Part shown: piece after piece, positions 8,184 to 17,546 of the stretch | Layout: each line of letters begins with the position of its first letter | Numbering within the stretch: position 1 is the stretch's first letter | Assembly (NCBI GenBank): GCA_017483735.1 | Contig: JAFUVF010000067.1 | Span: 1-35,307, forward strand | Length of the DNA: 35,307 bases | Direction of reading: 5' to 3' | Source: Lachnospiraceae bacterium | Lineage (GTDB): Bacteria; Bacillota; Clostridia; Lachnospirales; Lachnospiraceae | Position numbers and translations under genes: made by a program | The notes under the pieces: generated by a model | What the model was told of the DNA's origin: nothing | Seen by the model: the letters and a program-made list of their open reading frames with translations, nothing else | Databases searched by the model: none

Positions 8184-10326
8184 AATGGGCGAGGAAGCAG
8201 GCAGCACAAGCAGTATCAGGAAAAGAAGGGGCATAGTGGCGATTATCCTAATCGCCGTGGGAATTTTTATAAATCTTGCGGGAGCCAATATCACTGCGGC
8301 ATTTTCACTGCCGTTATACCTTGACTGCATAGGCACTGTGGTGGCATCCGTGCTGGGAGGCTTTCTCCCCGGCATAGCGGTGGGCTTTCTTACCAATATC
8401 ATCAAGAGCTTTTCCGACCCAAGCGCCCTTTATTATGGGGTGCTAAACGTCCTTATCGCTGTTGTGTCGGCGTATTTTGCGGACAAGAAGAGATTGAAGA
8501 AATTAAAGAACATAGTCATATTTACAATCCTGCTTTCCCTCATAGGTGGAGGAATAGGCTCTGTGCTCACATGGTTTCTGTACGGCTTTGCCGGAGAAGG
8601 GATATCGGTTTCATTTGTGGAATCCCTCTACGACACAGGAGTGCTTTCGATGTTTCAGGCACAGCTTCTTGCAGACTATTTGATTGACCTTGCGGACAAG
8701 ATAATTACCGTAATCATTGCCATTCTTGCGCTGAACCTTCTGCCGGAGAAGCTGGAGGAGGAGCTTCGCTTCAACGGCTGGAGACAAAGAGCTCTCAACG
8801 AGAAGGAACGACGTGCCGTGGGCAAAAATTCCACCCGCTCCGTATCCTTGCGCACGAAAATCCTCTTGATTATAATTGCGGCATTGTTTTCCATAGCTTT
8901 TGTGGCATCCGTAATAAGCTATCAGATATATTTTGATTATTCCGTTGATACTCATACGAGACTGGGAGAAGGCGTCGCAAGCCTTGCAGCCAGCGTCATA
9001 GACCCGGAGAAGGTGGATGAATATATTGAGAGCGGCGATGATGCCGAGGGCTATGCGGAGGTAAAGAAGCTTCTCTACGGGATAAGGGACAGCTCCCCCG
9101 ATATAGAATATGTGTATGTGTACAAGATTGATGAAGAGGGCTGCCATGTGGTCTTTGACCTTGACACGGAGGAGCTTACGGGCGAGGAGCCGGGAACCTT
9201 GATTCCCTTTGACGAGTCCTTTGATGAATATATCCCTGCGCTTCTTGCGGGGGAAAAGATTGAGCCGATCATTACGGATGATACCTACGGCTGGCTCCTC
9301 ACGGCATATCAGCCTGTATATGATGCAAACGGGAAATGTGTATGCTATGCTGCGGCGGATGTATCCATGAACCGCATAAGGGAAAACGGATACAGCTTCC
9401 TTGCACGGATGTCATCGCTCTTTTTGGGTTTCTTCATACTTGTGCTGGCTTTGGGAGTATGGCTTGCGGAATACAACCTTATCCTCCCTGTAAATACCAT
9501 GGCTTATGCTGCAAAACGCTTTGCCTCCGACAGTGACGAGGAGATGGAGAAAGGCGTTGAGCGCATTGAGGGTCTGGACATACATACGGGGGATGAGATA
9601 GAGCATCTATACAAGGCATTCTCCAAGATGACAAGGGATAATTATGAGTATGTGGAGGATATCAGGGACAAGACCGAGGCGATATCCAGGATGCAGAACG
9701 GACTTATCTGGGTTCTTGCGGACATGGTGGAGCGCAGGGATGAATATACCGGAAACCATGTCAGAAATACCGCAAAATACGCGAAGATAATAATGGAGCA
9801 GATGAAGAAGGAAGGCAGCTATGCGGATCAGCTCACGGATGAGTTTATCGAAAATGTAGTGAATGCGGCGCCTCTTCATGATGTGGGCAAGATCCACGTA
9901 TCGGATACAATACTCAACAAGCCCGGAAAGCTTACCGACGAAGAGTTTGACCTTATGAAAAAGCACACTACCGCAGGCTGCGATATCATACAGCAGGCTA
10001 TGGATATTGTGCCGGATTCGGATTATTTGAAGGAGGCAAAGAACCTTGCGACATACCATCACGAGAAATGGAATGGCAAGGGCTATCCCGAGGGTCTGTC
10101 TGGGGAGGATATTCCTCTTTCCGCACGTATAATGGCCGTGGCGGATGTGTTTGACGCTCTGGTTTCCAGACGCAGCTACAAGCCCGGTATGCCCTTTGAG
10201 AAGGCTATCAGCATTATCAGAGAGGATTCCGGCACTCATTTCGACCCCGTCGTAGCGCAGGCATTCTTAAATGCGGAGGACAAGGTAAGGAAGGTTGCGG
10301 AGGATACAAGCAATACCCCCGTTTGA
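8146..10326 (+). CDS. Membrane HD-GYP domain protein, probable cyclic-di-GMP phosphodiesterase
   Basis: About 726 residues. The N-terminal 200 or so form a multi-helix membrane domain reminiscent of an ECF-type S-component (IVAIILIAVGIFINLAG, LGGFLPGIAVGFLTNII and further helices). A transmembrane helix near 235-258, an extracytoplasmic Cache-like sensor (260-420), another helix and a HAMP-like linker follow. The HD-GYP domain has HD at 578-579 (PLHDVGKIH), YHHEKWNGKGYPEGL with GYP at 646-648, and SARIMAVADVFDAL. It would hydrolyse c-di-GMP in response to an external ligand. The start is uncertain: ATG 8146 overlaps the previous gene by 38 bp and ATG 8185 sits 1 bp after its stop; both have distant ribosome binding sites. 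Overlap with the surface protein implies co-translation. Confidence 0.88.
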   Translation: MKKQKQERTGITKMGEEAGSTSSIRKRRGIVAIILIAVGIFINLAGANITAAFSLPLYLDCIGTVVASVLGGFLPGIAVGFLTNIIKSFSDPSALYYGVLNVLIAVVSAYFADKKRLKKLKNIVIFTILLSLIGGGIGSVLTWFLYGFAGEGISVSFVESLYDTGVLSMFQAQLLADYLIDLADKIITVIIAILALNLLPEKLEEELRFNGWRQRALNEKERRAVGKNSTRSVSLRTKILLIIIAALFSIAFVASVISYQIYFDYSVDTHTRLGEGVASLAASVIDPEKVDEYIESGDDAEGYAEVKKLLYGIRDSSPDIEYVYVYKIDEEGCHVVFDLDTEELTGEEPGTLIPFDESFDEYIPALLAGEKIEPIITDDTYGWLLTAYQPVYDANGKCVCYAAADVSMNRIRENGYSFLARMSSLFLGFFILVLALGVWLAEYNLILPVNTMAYAAKRFASDSDEEMEKGVERIEGLDIHTGDEIEHLYKAFSKMTRDNYEYVEDIRDKTEAISRMQNGLIWVLADMVERRDEYTGNHVRNTAKYAKIIMEQMKKEGSYADQLTDEFIENVVNAAPLHDVGKIHVSDTILNKPGKLTDEEFDLMKKHTTAGCDIIQQAMDIVPDSDYLKEAKNLATYHHEKWNGKGYPEGLSGEDIPLSARIMAVADVFDALVSRRSYKPGMPFEKAISIIREDSGTHFDPVVAQAFLNAEDKVRKVAEDTSNTPV

Positions 10327-10345
10327 TGCTTTCAGAAAACAATCA

Positions 10346-10381
10346 AAAACAGGTGCGAACCAATAGGCTCGCACCTGTTTT
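10346..10381. terminator. Bidirectional terminator between HD-GYP gene and pckA
   Basis: A perfect 13-bp stem (10346-10358 with 10369-10381) with a 10-base loop has four A's at its 5' edge and four T's at its 3' edge. It can end transcription of both the plus-strand HD-GYP gene and the minus-strand pckA that converge here. Confidence 0.9.
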
Positions 10382-10400
10382 ATTTATTGCCGGAATTCCT

Positions 10401-12014
10401 TTAGAGCTGAGGACCTGCCTTAACAAGAGCCTTGCCGGCTTCGTTGGTCTCATACTTCTTGAAGTTCTTGATGAATCTTCCTGCAAGATCCTTTGCCTTC
10501 TCTTCCCACTCGGAAGCGTTTGCGTAGGTGTCTCTGGGGTCGAGGATGTCCTTGTTGACTCCGGGAAGCTCTGTGGGAACCTCGAAATCAAAGTAAGGAA
10601 TCTTCTTGGTAGGAGCATTCTTGATGTCGCCGCTTAAGATTGCATCAATGATACCTCTGGTATCAGGGATGGAAATTCTCTTTCCGGTGCCGTTCCAACC
10701 GGTATTTACGAGATATGCCTTAGCGCCGCTCTTCTGCATCTTCTTAACGAGCTCCTCGCCGTACTTTGTGGGATGAAGCTCAAGGAATGCCTGTCCGAAG
10801 CAAGCGGAGAAGGTGGGAGTGGGCTCAGTGATGCCGCGCTCGGTTCCCGCAAGCTTTGCGGTAAAGCCGGAAAGGAAGTAGTACTGGGTCTGCTCGGGAG
10901 TAAGGATAGATACAGGAGGAAGCACACCGAATGCATCTGCCGAAAGGAAGATTACATTGTCTGCTGCGGGACCTGCGGATACTCCGTTTACATTCTTTGC
11001 AATGTTCTTAATATGCTCGATGGGATAGGAAACACGGGTGTTCTCGGTAACGCTCTTGTCATCGAAATCAATCTTTCCGTTTGCGTCCACGGTAACATTC
11101 TCGAGAAGCGCATTTCTCTTTATAGCATTGTAGATGTCAGGCTCGTGCTCCTTGGAGAGACCGATAACCTTTGCATAGCAGCCGCCCTCAAGGTTGAATA
11201 CACCGTCATCATCCCAGCCGTGCTCGTCATCTCCGATGAGAAGTCTCTTGGGGTCGGTGGAAAGTGTGGTCTTACCTGTTCCGGAAAGTCCGAAGAATAT
11301 AGCGGTGTGCTTACCGTCCATATCGGTGTTTGCGGAGCAGTGCATGGAAGCCATTCCCTTAAGAGGAAGGAAGTAGTTCTGCATAGAGAAGAGACCCTTC
11401 TTCATCTCGCCGCCGTACCAGGTGTTCAGGATTACCTGCTCCTTGGAGGTAACGTTGAAGAGAACAGCGGTCTCGGAGTTGAGACCAAGCTCCTTGAAAT
11501 TGGTAACCTTTGCCTTGGAAGCGTTGTAAACAACGAAGTCGGGCTTGAAGTTAGCCTCTTCCTCAGCGGTAGGCTGGATGAACATATTCTTTACGAAGTG
11601 TGCCTGCCAGGCAACCTCAACTATGAAACGAACTGCAAGGCGGGTGTCCTTGTTTGCGCCACAGAAAGCGTCAACTACGAAAAGTCTCTTGCCGGAGAGC
11701 TCCTCGATAGCAAGCTTCTTGCATGCGTCCCAAGCTTCCTTGGTTGCACGGTGGTTGTCGTTGGGATACTCCTCGCTGGTCCACCATACGGTGTCATGTG
11801 AGGTCTCGTCATCAACGATGAACTTGTCCTTAGGGGAACGTCCGGTATAGATACCTGTCATAACGTTCACTGCATCAAGCTCGGTGTTCTGCCCCTTGTC
11901 ATAGCCTGTGAGATCTGCCTTTGTCTCCTCATTGAAGAGAAGCTCATAGGAAGGATTGTAGACTACTTCGGTAGCACCGGTAATGCCATACTGGGTTAAA
12001 TCGATGTTTGCCAT
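10401..12014 (-). CDS. pckA: Phosphoenolpyruvate carboxykinase (ATP)
   Basis: It interconverts oxaloacetate plus ATP and PEP plus CO2 plus ADP. In anaerobic fermenters it often runs in the CO2-fixing direction toward oxaloacetate. The 537-residue length is normal. [11 protein letters not shown] at residues 242-252 is the kinase-1a P-loop; [12 protein letters not shown] (258-269) is the kinase-2 metal site; TGRSPKDKF (57-65) and the GGEMKKG region (201-207) are conserved active-site segments. RBS AAAGGAGA lies 8 bases before the ATG. Upstream is a good promoter on the same strand. It is monocistronic between a shared terminator and the divergent carboxypeptidase gene. Confidence 0.98.
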   Translation of the reverse strand: MANIDLTQYGITGATEVVYNPSYELLFNEETKADLTGYDKGQNTELDAVNVMTGIYTGRSPKDKFIVDDETSHDTVWWTSEEYPNDNHRATKEAWDACKKLAIEELSGKRLFVVDAFCGANKDTRLAVRFIVEVAWQAHFVKNMFIQPTAEEEANFKPDFVVYNASKAKVTNFKELGLNSETAVLFNVTSKEQVILNTWYGGEMKKGLFSMQNYFLPLKGMASMHCSANTDMDGKHTAIFFGLSGTGKTTLSTDPKRLLIGDDEHGWDDDGVFNLEGGCYAKVIGLSKEHEPDIYNAIKRNALLENVTVDANGKIDFDDKSVTENTRVSYPIEHIKNIAKNVNGVSAGPAADNVIFLSADAFGVLPPVSILTPEQTQYYFLSGFTAKLAGTERGITEPTPTFSACFGQAFLELHPTKYGEELVKKMQKSGAKAYLVNTGWNGTGKRISIPDTRGIIDAILSGDIKNAPTKKIPYFDFEVPTELPGVNKDILDPRDTYANASEWEEKAKDLAGRFIKNFKKYETNEAGKALVKAGPQL

Positions 12015-12064
12015 TGTATATTTCTCCTTTTCTATAAGTTTTAATATTAAAAAATATCGTATTC

Positions 12065-12094
12065 ATTATAATCCAAAAATGTCAAAAAAATCAA
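12065..12094 (-). promoter_or_regulatory. pckA promoter
   Basis: Reading the minus strand, TTGATT (complement of 12089-12094), an 18-base spacer and TATAAT (complement of 12065-12070) form a near-consensus promoter, leaving a leader of about 45 bases before the pckA start. The surrounding 190 bp shared with the divergent gene is very AT-rich. Confidence 0.7.
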
Positions 12095-12169
12095 CTTAAT
12101 CCTTTATGAAATCACAAAATTTACTCTTTATTTACAAATAGATTACTATATACAAGATGTGGGATGTTA

Positions 12170-12178
12170 TGTTATAAT
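12170..12178 (+). promoter_or_regulatory. Extended -10 promoter of carboxypeptidase gene
   Basis: TGTTATAAT at 12170-12178 is a TGn-TATAAT extended -10 element about 30 bases before the start of the carboxypeptidase gene. No good -35 is visible at the right distance, as is common for extended -10 promoters. Confidence 0.55.
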
Positions 12179-12207
12179 ACTTTCTATATGTAGATTAGGG
12201 AAGAGAT

Positions 12208-13422
12208 ATGGACTATACGTACACAACCTACAGCTATGAGGATGAAGAGAAAAGACGTGCAAGAAGACAGGCACGCCGTGAACAGATGCGCCGTGAAAAG
12301 GAAAAGAGGGAGCGCATTAACCGCATCGCCAGAGTGGTAATACCTACGGGCGGGGCAATCCTTTTGTCGCTCATAGTCATTGTGGCTGCTGTTTCCATAG
12401 TGCCCAAAAAAGCCGGGGCGAAGGGCGCAGATGTGGCGAAGGCGGCGGAAATATCCGATATTTCCGAGAATGTGACAGAGCTTACGCTTTACAATAATGT
12501 CCGAAGCGAAATATCAGAGGCAATTCCGACTGCAGAGCCGGAGCCTGAAACCTTCATAAATAAAAATCCTATCGTGGACGGAAAGCTTAAGGTTGGAGAT
12601 GTGGAGTTTATGGCAGGCTACAGTGCGACGGCGACAGCCTCCACAATTTATCCGAGCGAGGATTATTCCCAGAGCATTTATTCCATACTTATAGACGAAA
12701 GCAACGGAGAGATTGTTGCCGCAAGGAACGCAAAGGACAGGATATTCCCCGCCTCTATGACGAAGATAATGACTGTGCTTGTGGCGGCGGAGCATGTGAC
12801 AGATCTGGACGAAGAATTCGTGACGACGCAGGAAATGGAGAGTTATGCCTACGTCAATGACTGCAGCGCCGTAAACTGGGATGTGGATGAGCATATCACA
12901 ATAAGGGATCTGTTCTACGGAACGATTCTGCCCTCCGGCGGAGATGCGGCGTATGGGCTTGCGGAATATGTTGCCGGCAGTCAGGAAGCCTTTGTCGATA
13001 TGATGAATGAAAAGGTAAAGGAGCTTGGACTTACGGATACGCATTTTGCAAATGTCGTGGGAGTGCATGATGAGCAGAATTACAGCACCGCTTATGATAT
13101 GGCAATGATACTTAAGGCGGCTGTGGAGAATGATTTGTGCAGGGAGGTTCTCTCAGCGCACACCTATGTGACGACCACGACAGACCAGCACCCCGACGGA
13201 ATTACCATATCAAACTGGTTTTTGCGCCGCATAGAGGACAAGGACTCCGGCGGGCTGGTGCTCTGCGCAAAGACCGGATTTGTGAACGAATCCAGAAACT
13301 GCGCCGCAAGCTATATGATTTCAAATTCCGGCGTTCCCTATATCTGTGTTACCGCAGACGCTCATTCCGCATGGAGAGCGATATACGACCATGTGGGAAT
13401 CTATTATCACTATACGCATTAG
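12208..13422 (+). CDS. D-alanyl-D-alanine carboxypeptidase, peptidase S11 (PBP5-like)
   Basis: This 404-residue, membrane-anchored enzyme would trim the terminal D-Ala from peptidoglycan pentapeptides. A very basic cytoplasmic tail (about 45 residues) is followed by one transmembrane helix (IPTGGAILLSLIVIVAAVSIV). The penicillin-binding domain has S183-M-T-K186 (SxxK), S243-G-G in place of the usual SxN, and K355-T-G. The Asn replacement is a deviation, but related clostridial enzymes commonly show SGxD here, so activity is still likely. The helix is N-terminal, unlike E. coli PBP5, which is held by a C-terminal amphipathic helix. The start ATG 12208 follows GGGAAGAG. Confidence 0.88.
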   Translation: MDYTYTTYSYEDEEKRRARRQARREQMRREKEKRERINRIARVVIPTGGAILLSLIVIVAAVSIVPKKAGAKGADVAKAAEISDISENVTELTLYNNVRSEISEAIPTAEPEPETFINKNPIVDGKLKVGDVEFMAGYSATATASTIYPSEDYSQSIYSILIDESNGEIVAARNAKDRIFPASMTKIMTVLVAAEHVTDLDEEFVTTQEMESYAYVNDCSAVNWDVDEHITIRDLFYGTILPSGGDAAYGLAEYVAGSQEAFVDMMNEKVKELGLTDTHFANVVGVHDEQNYSTAYDMAMILKAAVENDLCREVLSAHTYVTTTTDQHPDGITISNWFLRRIEDKDSGGLVLCAKTGFVNESRNCAASYMISNSGVPYICVTADAHSAWRAIYDHVGIYYHYTH

Positions 13423-13444
13423 AGTTTTTCTTATATAAAGGAAT

Positions 13445-13493
13445 TTGACATTCTGGAACATCCCCTTGAAGAAAAAAACAAAATCGGTAATAA
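13445..13493 (+). promoter_or_regulatory. Shared promoter element, copy 1 (acyltransferase/HTH-receiver operon)
   Basis: TTGACATTCTGGAA at 13445-13458, six bases, then CTTGAA at 13465-13470. TTGAAG (13466-13471) can act as the -35, with TAATAA (13488-13493) as -10 after 16 bases. The upstream half would then be an activator site ending next to the -35. ATG of the first gene lies 61 bases after the TTGAAG start. Same element as at 20012, 23484, 26211 and 29800. Confidence 0.75.
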
Positions 13494-13526
13494 TAATATG
13501 ATTAAAATTGTAGACGGAGGAGCAAA

Positions 13527-14675
13527 ATGAGCGCAGAAACTAATGAGAATACCCAAAATACCGAAAAGAAACGGGTTCAGTTTATTGATATGGTAAAGGG
13601 CATAACGATACTTTGCGTAGCCCTGTATCATATAATCGCCCCGGGAATGTTCCGGACATTCTTTGCGGGCATCATAGGATCTTTGTTCTTTTGTTTTTTC
13701 TTTTTTTCAGGGTATTTCTACAAGTCCGGTCAAAAGACCTTGGCGGAAAATATCTTATCCAGAGCTAAGTCGCTTCTTGTTCCGTTTTTTTCATATTCAT
13801 ATACATTCTGGTTTATAGGGAGCATCGTTTTAATTGTTCAGGGTGCGGAGACAATAGTAGACGCATTGTGCTGTCTCAGGAACTTCTATGTGGGTTCTAT
13901 CTGGAACAGAACGATTCAGGAGCTGTTCGGGTGGGAGTATCATTCCTTGGGAAAAAACTATCCTTTTCTTGCGGATTTTTGGTTTCTTCCTGCATTGTTT
14001 CTTGCCAGCATAGTATTTATAGTCATAGTTGAAAAAATATCCAAGACTGCAATTTCACAGCTTACTGCAATGGCAGTTTTATTGTTTATCTCAGGCGTAC
14101 TGAGCTTTCTTTCGATAGATCTTCCTTACAATCTGCAGCTTACGCCCTTCTGGGCAGCGCTTGTGCTCCTTGGATATACCTGTAAGCAGTTGATGGTCTT
14201 CGACAGGCTTAAAGGCATGGCAGCCTGGGTTTCGGGTGTCGTAGCTGCAGTACTTTCCATAGCTGTTATTGTTTCCCTTGGTTATGGTACGAATTTGTTC
14301 AGGGGTACCTTTGAGGAGCCTGTGGTTCCGGTAATGATCTTCCTCTACATTAATGGTTTTATCAGTATATGGGGAGTATCAATGGTTGCCAGGCAAATTG
14401 AAGATATTGGTGTAAATGTCAGCAAGCTTGCATTTTTGGGTTCTCACTCAATATATCTTTATATGTATCATGTCTTCATAGCGTGGCTTATCTGCAGATT
14501 TACCGGATTCTCCATGAGATATGATCCGGAGACAGTGACGGTTCTAACCTTTGAAAAGAGCATTTTGCTGGCGCTTGTAAGCATTATCATATCAATACTC
14601 ATAAGTGTGCTGGCAGCAGACAAAGGGAAAGATATAAAAGTGAAACGGATATTTATGGCTGATTGGGGAGCTTGA
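13527..14675 (+). CDS. Acyltransferase 3 family membrane protein (OafA/NolL-like)
   Basis: This 382-residue integral membrane protein has about ten hydrophobic helices. It starts with the family signature FIDMVKGITILCVALYH, whose His is thought to be catalytic. Members O-acylate sugars, exopolysaccharides or cell-wall polymers using acyl-CoA; the acceptor here is unknown. GGAGGAG stands at 13516-13522 before the ATG. It is the first gene after promoter copy 1, and the HTH-receiver gene begins 19 bp after its stop, so it belongs to the same transcription unit. It ends with a short basic cytoplasmic tail. Confidence 0.85.
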   Translation: MSAETNENTQNTEKKRVQFIDMVKGITILCVALYHIIAPGMFRTFFAGIIGSLFFCFFFFSGYFYKSGQKTLAENILSRAKSLLVPFFSYSYTFWFIGSIVLIVQGAETIVDALCCLRNFYVGSIWNRTIQELFGWEYHSLGKNYPFLADFWFLPALFLASIVFIVIVEKISKTAISQLTAMAVLLFISGVLSFLSIDLPYNLQLTPFWAALVLLGYTCKQLMVFDRLKGMAAWVSGVVAAVLSIAVIVSLGYGTNLFRGTFEEPVVPVMIFLYINGFISIWGVSMVARQIEDIGVNVSKLAFLGSHSIYLYMYHVFIAWLICRFTGFSMRYDPETVTVLTFEKSILLALVSIIISILISVLAADKGKDIKVKRIFMADWGA

Positions 14676-14694
14676 ACAGACAGGAGGCCCTTGT

Positions 14695-15288
14695 ATGAAC
14701 AATGCAGGTAATATATTTGCGGAAAACCTGCGGAACCTAAGAGAGAAAAGAGGACTGTCACAGAAGCAGCTTGGAGCCAAGATGTTTGTCAGTCACTCCA
14801 CAATAGCGCGTTGGGAAAACGGTACAAGACTGCCGGATGCCGCAATGATACTTCGCTTGTCGAAATTCTTCGGAGTAGATGCAAATATGCTGCTTCAGCT
14901 CGCAGCTCAGAGCGATGAAGCCCCTAACGTAATTATGGTGGATGACAGCAGCGTTATCCTTGTTGATAGTATTGCAGTCATGGAGGAAGTCATACCGAAT
15001 GCAAATATTACGGGGTTTATCTGGCCGCAGGAAGCAATCGAATACGCAAAAAGAAACAGAGTGGAGCTTGCGGTGCTGGATATCGAACTGGGAAGCAGCA
15101 GCGGGCTGGAATTGTGCCGTACCCTGCATGAGATAAACCCGACTACAAATGTGGTGTTTTTGACTGCTTATTCAGATTATTCCCTTGATGCATGGCAAAC
15201 CGAAGCCAGCGGATTCATCTTAAAGCCCCTGACCCCGGAGGGGGTAAAGGAGCAGCTGAAAAAGCTGCGCTTTCCGTTTTCAAAATGA
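14695..15288 (+). CDS. Response regulator with N-terminal XRE-type HTH and C-terminal receiver domain
   Basis: 197 residues. Residues 8-62 are an HTH_3 domain (NLREKRGLSQKQLGAKM, STIARWENG). Residues 79-190 are a receiver domain with acidic pair Asp83-Asp84, phosphoacceptor Asp129 (VLDIEL), Thr157 (LTAY) and Lys177 (LKPL), all in place. The order is reversed relative to usual response regulators (receiver first), and an XRE-type HTH in this role is uncommon. The kinase gene follows 11 bp downstream, so they form a cognate pair. It is a good candidate to bind the five shared promoter elements, including the one ahead of its own operon (inference). AGGAGG lies at 14682-14687. Confidence 0.88.
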   Translation: MNNAGNIFAENLRNLREKRGLSQKQLGAKMFVSHSTIARWENGTRLPDAAMILRLSKFFGVDANMLLQLAAQSDEAPNVIMVDDSSVILVDSIAVMEEVIPNANITGFIWPQEAIEYAKRNRVELAVLDIELGSSSGLELCRTLHEINPTTNVVFLTAYSDYSLDAWQTEASGFILKPLTPEGVKEQLKKLRFPFSK

Positions 15289-15299
15289 GGTAATGCCGA

Positions 15300-16594
15300 G
15301 TGAGTGACTGGAGCAGTTTTTTATATACATTCATAAGCGCCACGGCTTTGCTGACAGGTATTTTAGGGCTGTGGTTTATCATTATCGTACCCGGTATCGA
15401 CCGTTGGAGCAGGAACTTCTTTAAGGGTTATTTTTTCGTTATAATATTATGCTGTCTTTCCAGCATCATAGAGGAGAGTCTGTTTTTTTTCCGGATCCGC
15501 GAACAGCGATATATTTTGTCTGGATTTTTGAATCCATATTCCTCTCGCTGCCATGTCCTATGCTGACAGTTTATGTGCTGCACTGCTGCAGTGAAAGTAT
15601 GCGAAAGAATAAGCTCCTTTTTGTCGTGATCGGTCTGTGGGCAGTCTTTTTAATTCTGGTTATAGGCGGTTCACTCCTCGGAGGCTATGCCTATATTACC
15701 CCGGATATGCAGTATTATCGCAAAGCCACATATCCGATTCTTGTCATGCCGCTTATGATAATTATGCTGCTTAATCTGGAGGGCTTGATTGTGCGCCGGA
15801 GGAAGCTTTCACACAAAGTTTTTATGGCTCTTCTGATTGCCATGATTCCTCTGACTGCGGCATTTTTTATACAGATGTTCACAGATGTCTTTGCGTTTCT
15901 TGACATAAGTATCGTCATTTCCACTCTGGTTATGTACAGCTTTGTGCTCTCCGACCAGATTGAACAGCACCTTCGATATCAGCAGGAAATCGCCAACCAG
16001 CGCGCCAACATAATGGTTTTACAGATGCGCCCGCATTTCATCTACAATACGATGATGAGTATCTATTGCCTGTGCAATCAGGATTCCCAGAGGGCAAGAC
16101 AGGTCATTATGGATTTTACCACATATCTCCGTCGGAATTTTACGGCGATTGTAAGCATGGAACCGATACCATTTAAGGCAGAGCTTGAGCATACAAAGGC
16201 GTATCTTGCCGTGGAGCAGGCCCAATATGAGGAAAGCATGTTTGTTGATTATGATACACCGCACACATATTTTCGCCTGCCGCCCCTGACCTTGCAGCCT
16301 ATTGTGGAGAATGCCGTCAAGCATGGCAGGGATCCGTATGTAGGTTCCTTTCATATTTCCATTAGGACACGGAAAACAGAAGTCGGCAGCGAAATCGTCG
16401 TTACGGATGACGGCCGGGGATATGTACCTGATGATAGTGAACCGCATATTGCCCTGAAAAACATTCAGGAGAGACTTGAGTTTATGTGCGGCGGAAAGAT
16501 GACAATTGCACCCGGCGAAAGTTGTGGTACAATAGTTACTATAATAATTCCGGGTAATTCAACGGAATGCAATGAACAAACAGGAGGTAATTAG
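15300..16594 (+). pseudogene. LytS/GHKL-type membrane sensor histidine kinase, frameshifted at a T8 run
   Basis: Two frames together form one kinase. Frame one starts at GTG 15300 (MSDWSSFLYTF, GAGG upstream at 15287-15290) and carries the first membrane helices. At T8 (15483-15490) it leaves the reading frame and stops at 15566. The second frame continues from PDPRTAIYF to 16594 with more helices, a coiled-coil-like stretch, the phospho-His motif MRPHFIYNT (His at 16034-16036), and the ATPase motifs LQPIVENAVKHG and DDGRGY. One extra T (T9) would restore about 431 residues. It may be a pseudogene, a phase-variable gene, rescued by transcriptional slippage, or a sequencing error. The downstream frame alone (from ATG 15449) would lack two or so helices. 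It is the partner of the HTH-receiver protein. Confidence 0.8.
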
Positions 16595-16597
16595 ATT

Positions 16598-17506
16598 ATG
16601 GAATGGGAAGTGAGCTTGATTGAATGGCTCCAGGCGCATATCGGCAGTTTGGGAGGCTATGTGGATTTGCTGGCGTTCCTCGGCGCAGAGACGGGACTGT
16701 TGATGCTTGTGCTGATTGTGATGTTCTGCTGGAAAAAGGAGGTGGGGCAAAGGCTTGCGCTTATTACCACTGCCGTGAATCTGTGGCTTCCGATGATCAA
16801 GGCAGTCGTTCTAAGACTAAGACCGTATATGGAATATCCGGACAGGGTGGAAGCGCTGACGCTTAGAGGTAAGAGTGAAGCGGAAAAGAGTGTGCTGGAG
16901 CAGGGCTATTCCTTCCCCAGTATGCACAGCGCATCTATTCCGGCGTTATACTTTGCGCTGGCAAAGGAGGCAAAAAAGAAATGGCTTTGGGTCGTTGCCA
17001 TTGTTCTTACCTTATTGGTGGGTATTTCCAGACCTATAGCCGGGATGCACTATCCCACGGATGTATTGGCAGGATGGGTACTGGGCTTTGTCGTTTTGGG
17101 AATATTCCTTTTGTTGGATCGATATGTACATAATGAGTGGCTGTATCACGCAATCCTTTTGGCATCTGCGATTCCGGGATTGTTCTATGTCCGCACGACG
17201 GATTTCTTCACTGCTCTTGGATGTATGGCAGGCGCAATAGCGGCAATCCATTTTGAAAGGAAATATGTGAATTTTCAGGAGACGAAGAAAATCCCTGCAA
17301 TGATACTCAGGGTTCTCGGCGCCTTTGTAATATATTTTGTGGTAAATACACTGTTAAAGCTTCCCTTCGACAAGGAGTTTCTTGCAGGAGCGAGCCTTTT
17401 GGCACTATTGGTCAGAACAGGGCGATACGCAGTCATAATGTTCCTTATAACGGGCGTGTACCCTTTTGTCTTTCCTCTTTATGAGAAAATCGGGAAAAAA
17501 CAATGA
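16598..17506 (+). CDS. PAP2-family membrane phosphatase
   Basis: 302 residues with a multi-helix PAP2 domain. The three phosphatase motifs are complete: KAVVLRLRP (K-x6-RP), PSMHS (variant of PSGH) and SRPIAGMHYPTDVLAG (SR-x5-H-x3-D). It would dephosphorylate lipid phosphates such as undecaprenyl pyrophosphate or phosphatidate at the outer membrane face. The C-terminal 100 residues add further helices that are not part of the minimal domain. GGAGG at 16583-16587 lies within the end of the kinase gene, whose stop is 3 bp before this ATG, so the genes are co-transcribed. The specific substrate is not readable. Confidence 0.87.
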   Translation: MEWEVSLIEWLQAHIGSLGGYVDLLAFLGAETGLLMLVLIVMFCWKKEVGQRLALITTAVNLWLPMIKAVVLRLRPYMEYPDRVEALTLRGKSEAEKSVLEQGYSFPSMHSASIPALYFALAKEAKKKWLWVVAIVLTLLVGISRPIAGMHYPTDVLAGWVLGFVVLGIFLLLDRYVHNEWLYHAILLASAIPGLFYVRTTDFFTALGCMAGAIAAIHFERKYVNFQETKKIPAMILRVLGAFVIYFVVNTLLKLPFDKEFLAGASLLALLVRTGRYAVIMFLITGVYPFVFPLYEKIGKKQ

Positions 17507-17546
17507 CCTTATGATAAAGTGGTGCAATCAGACAAGGAGGATAGTT

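Noticed and set aside
10773..11801. Plus-strand 342-codon open frame
   Set aside because: It is antisense to pckA, a certain gene with a full set of motifs, and its translation shows no domain.
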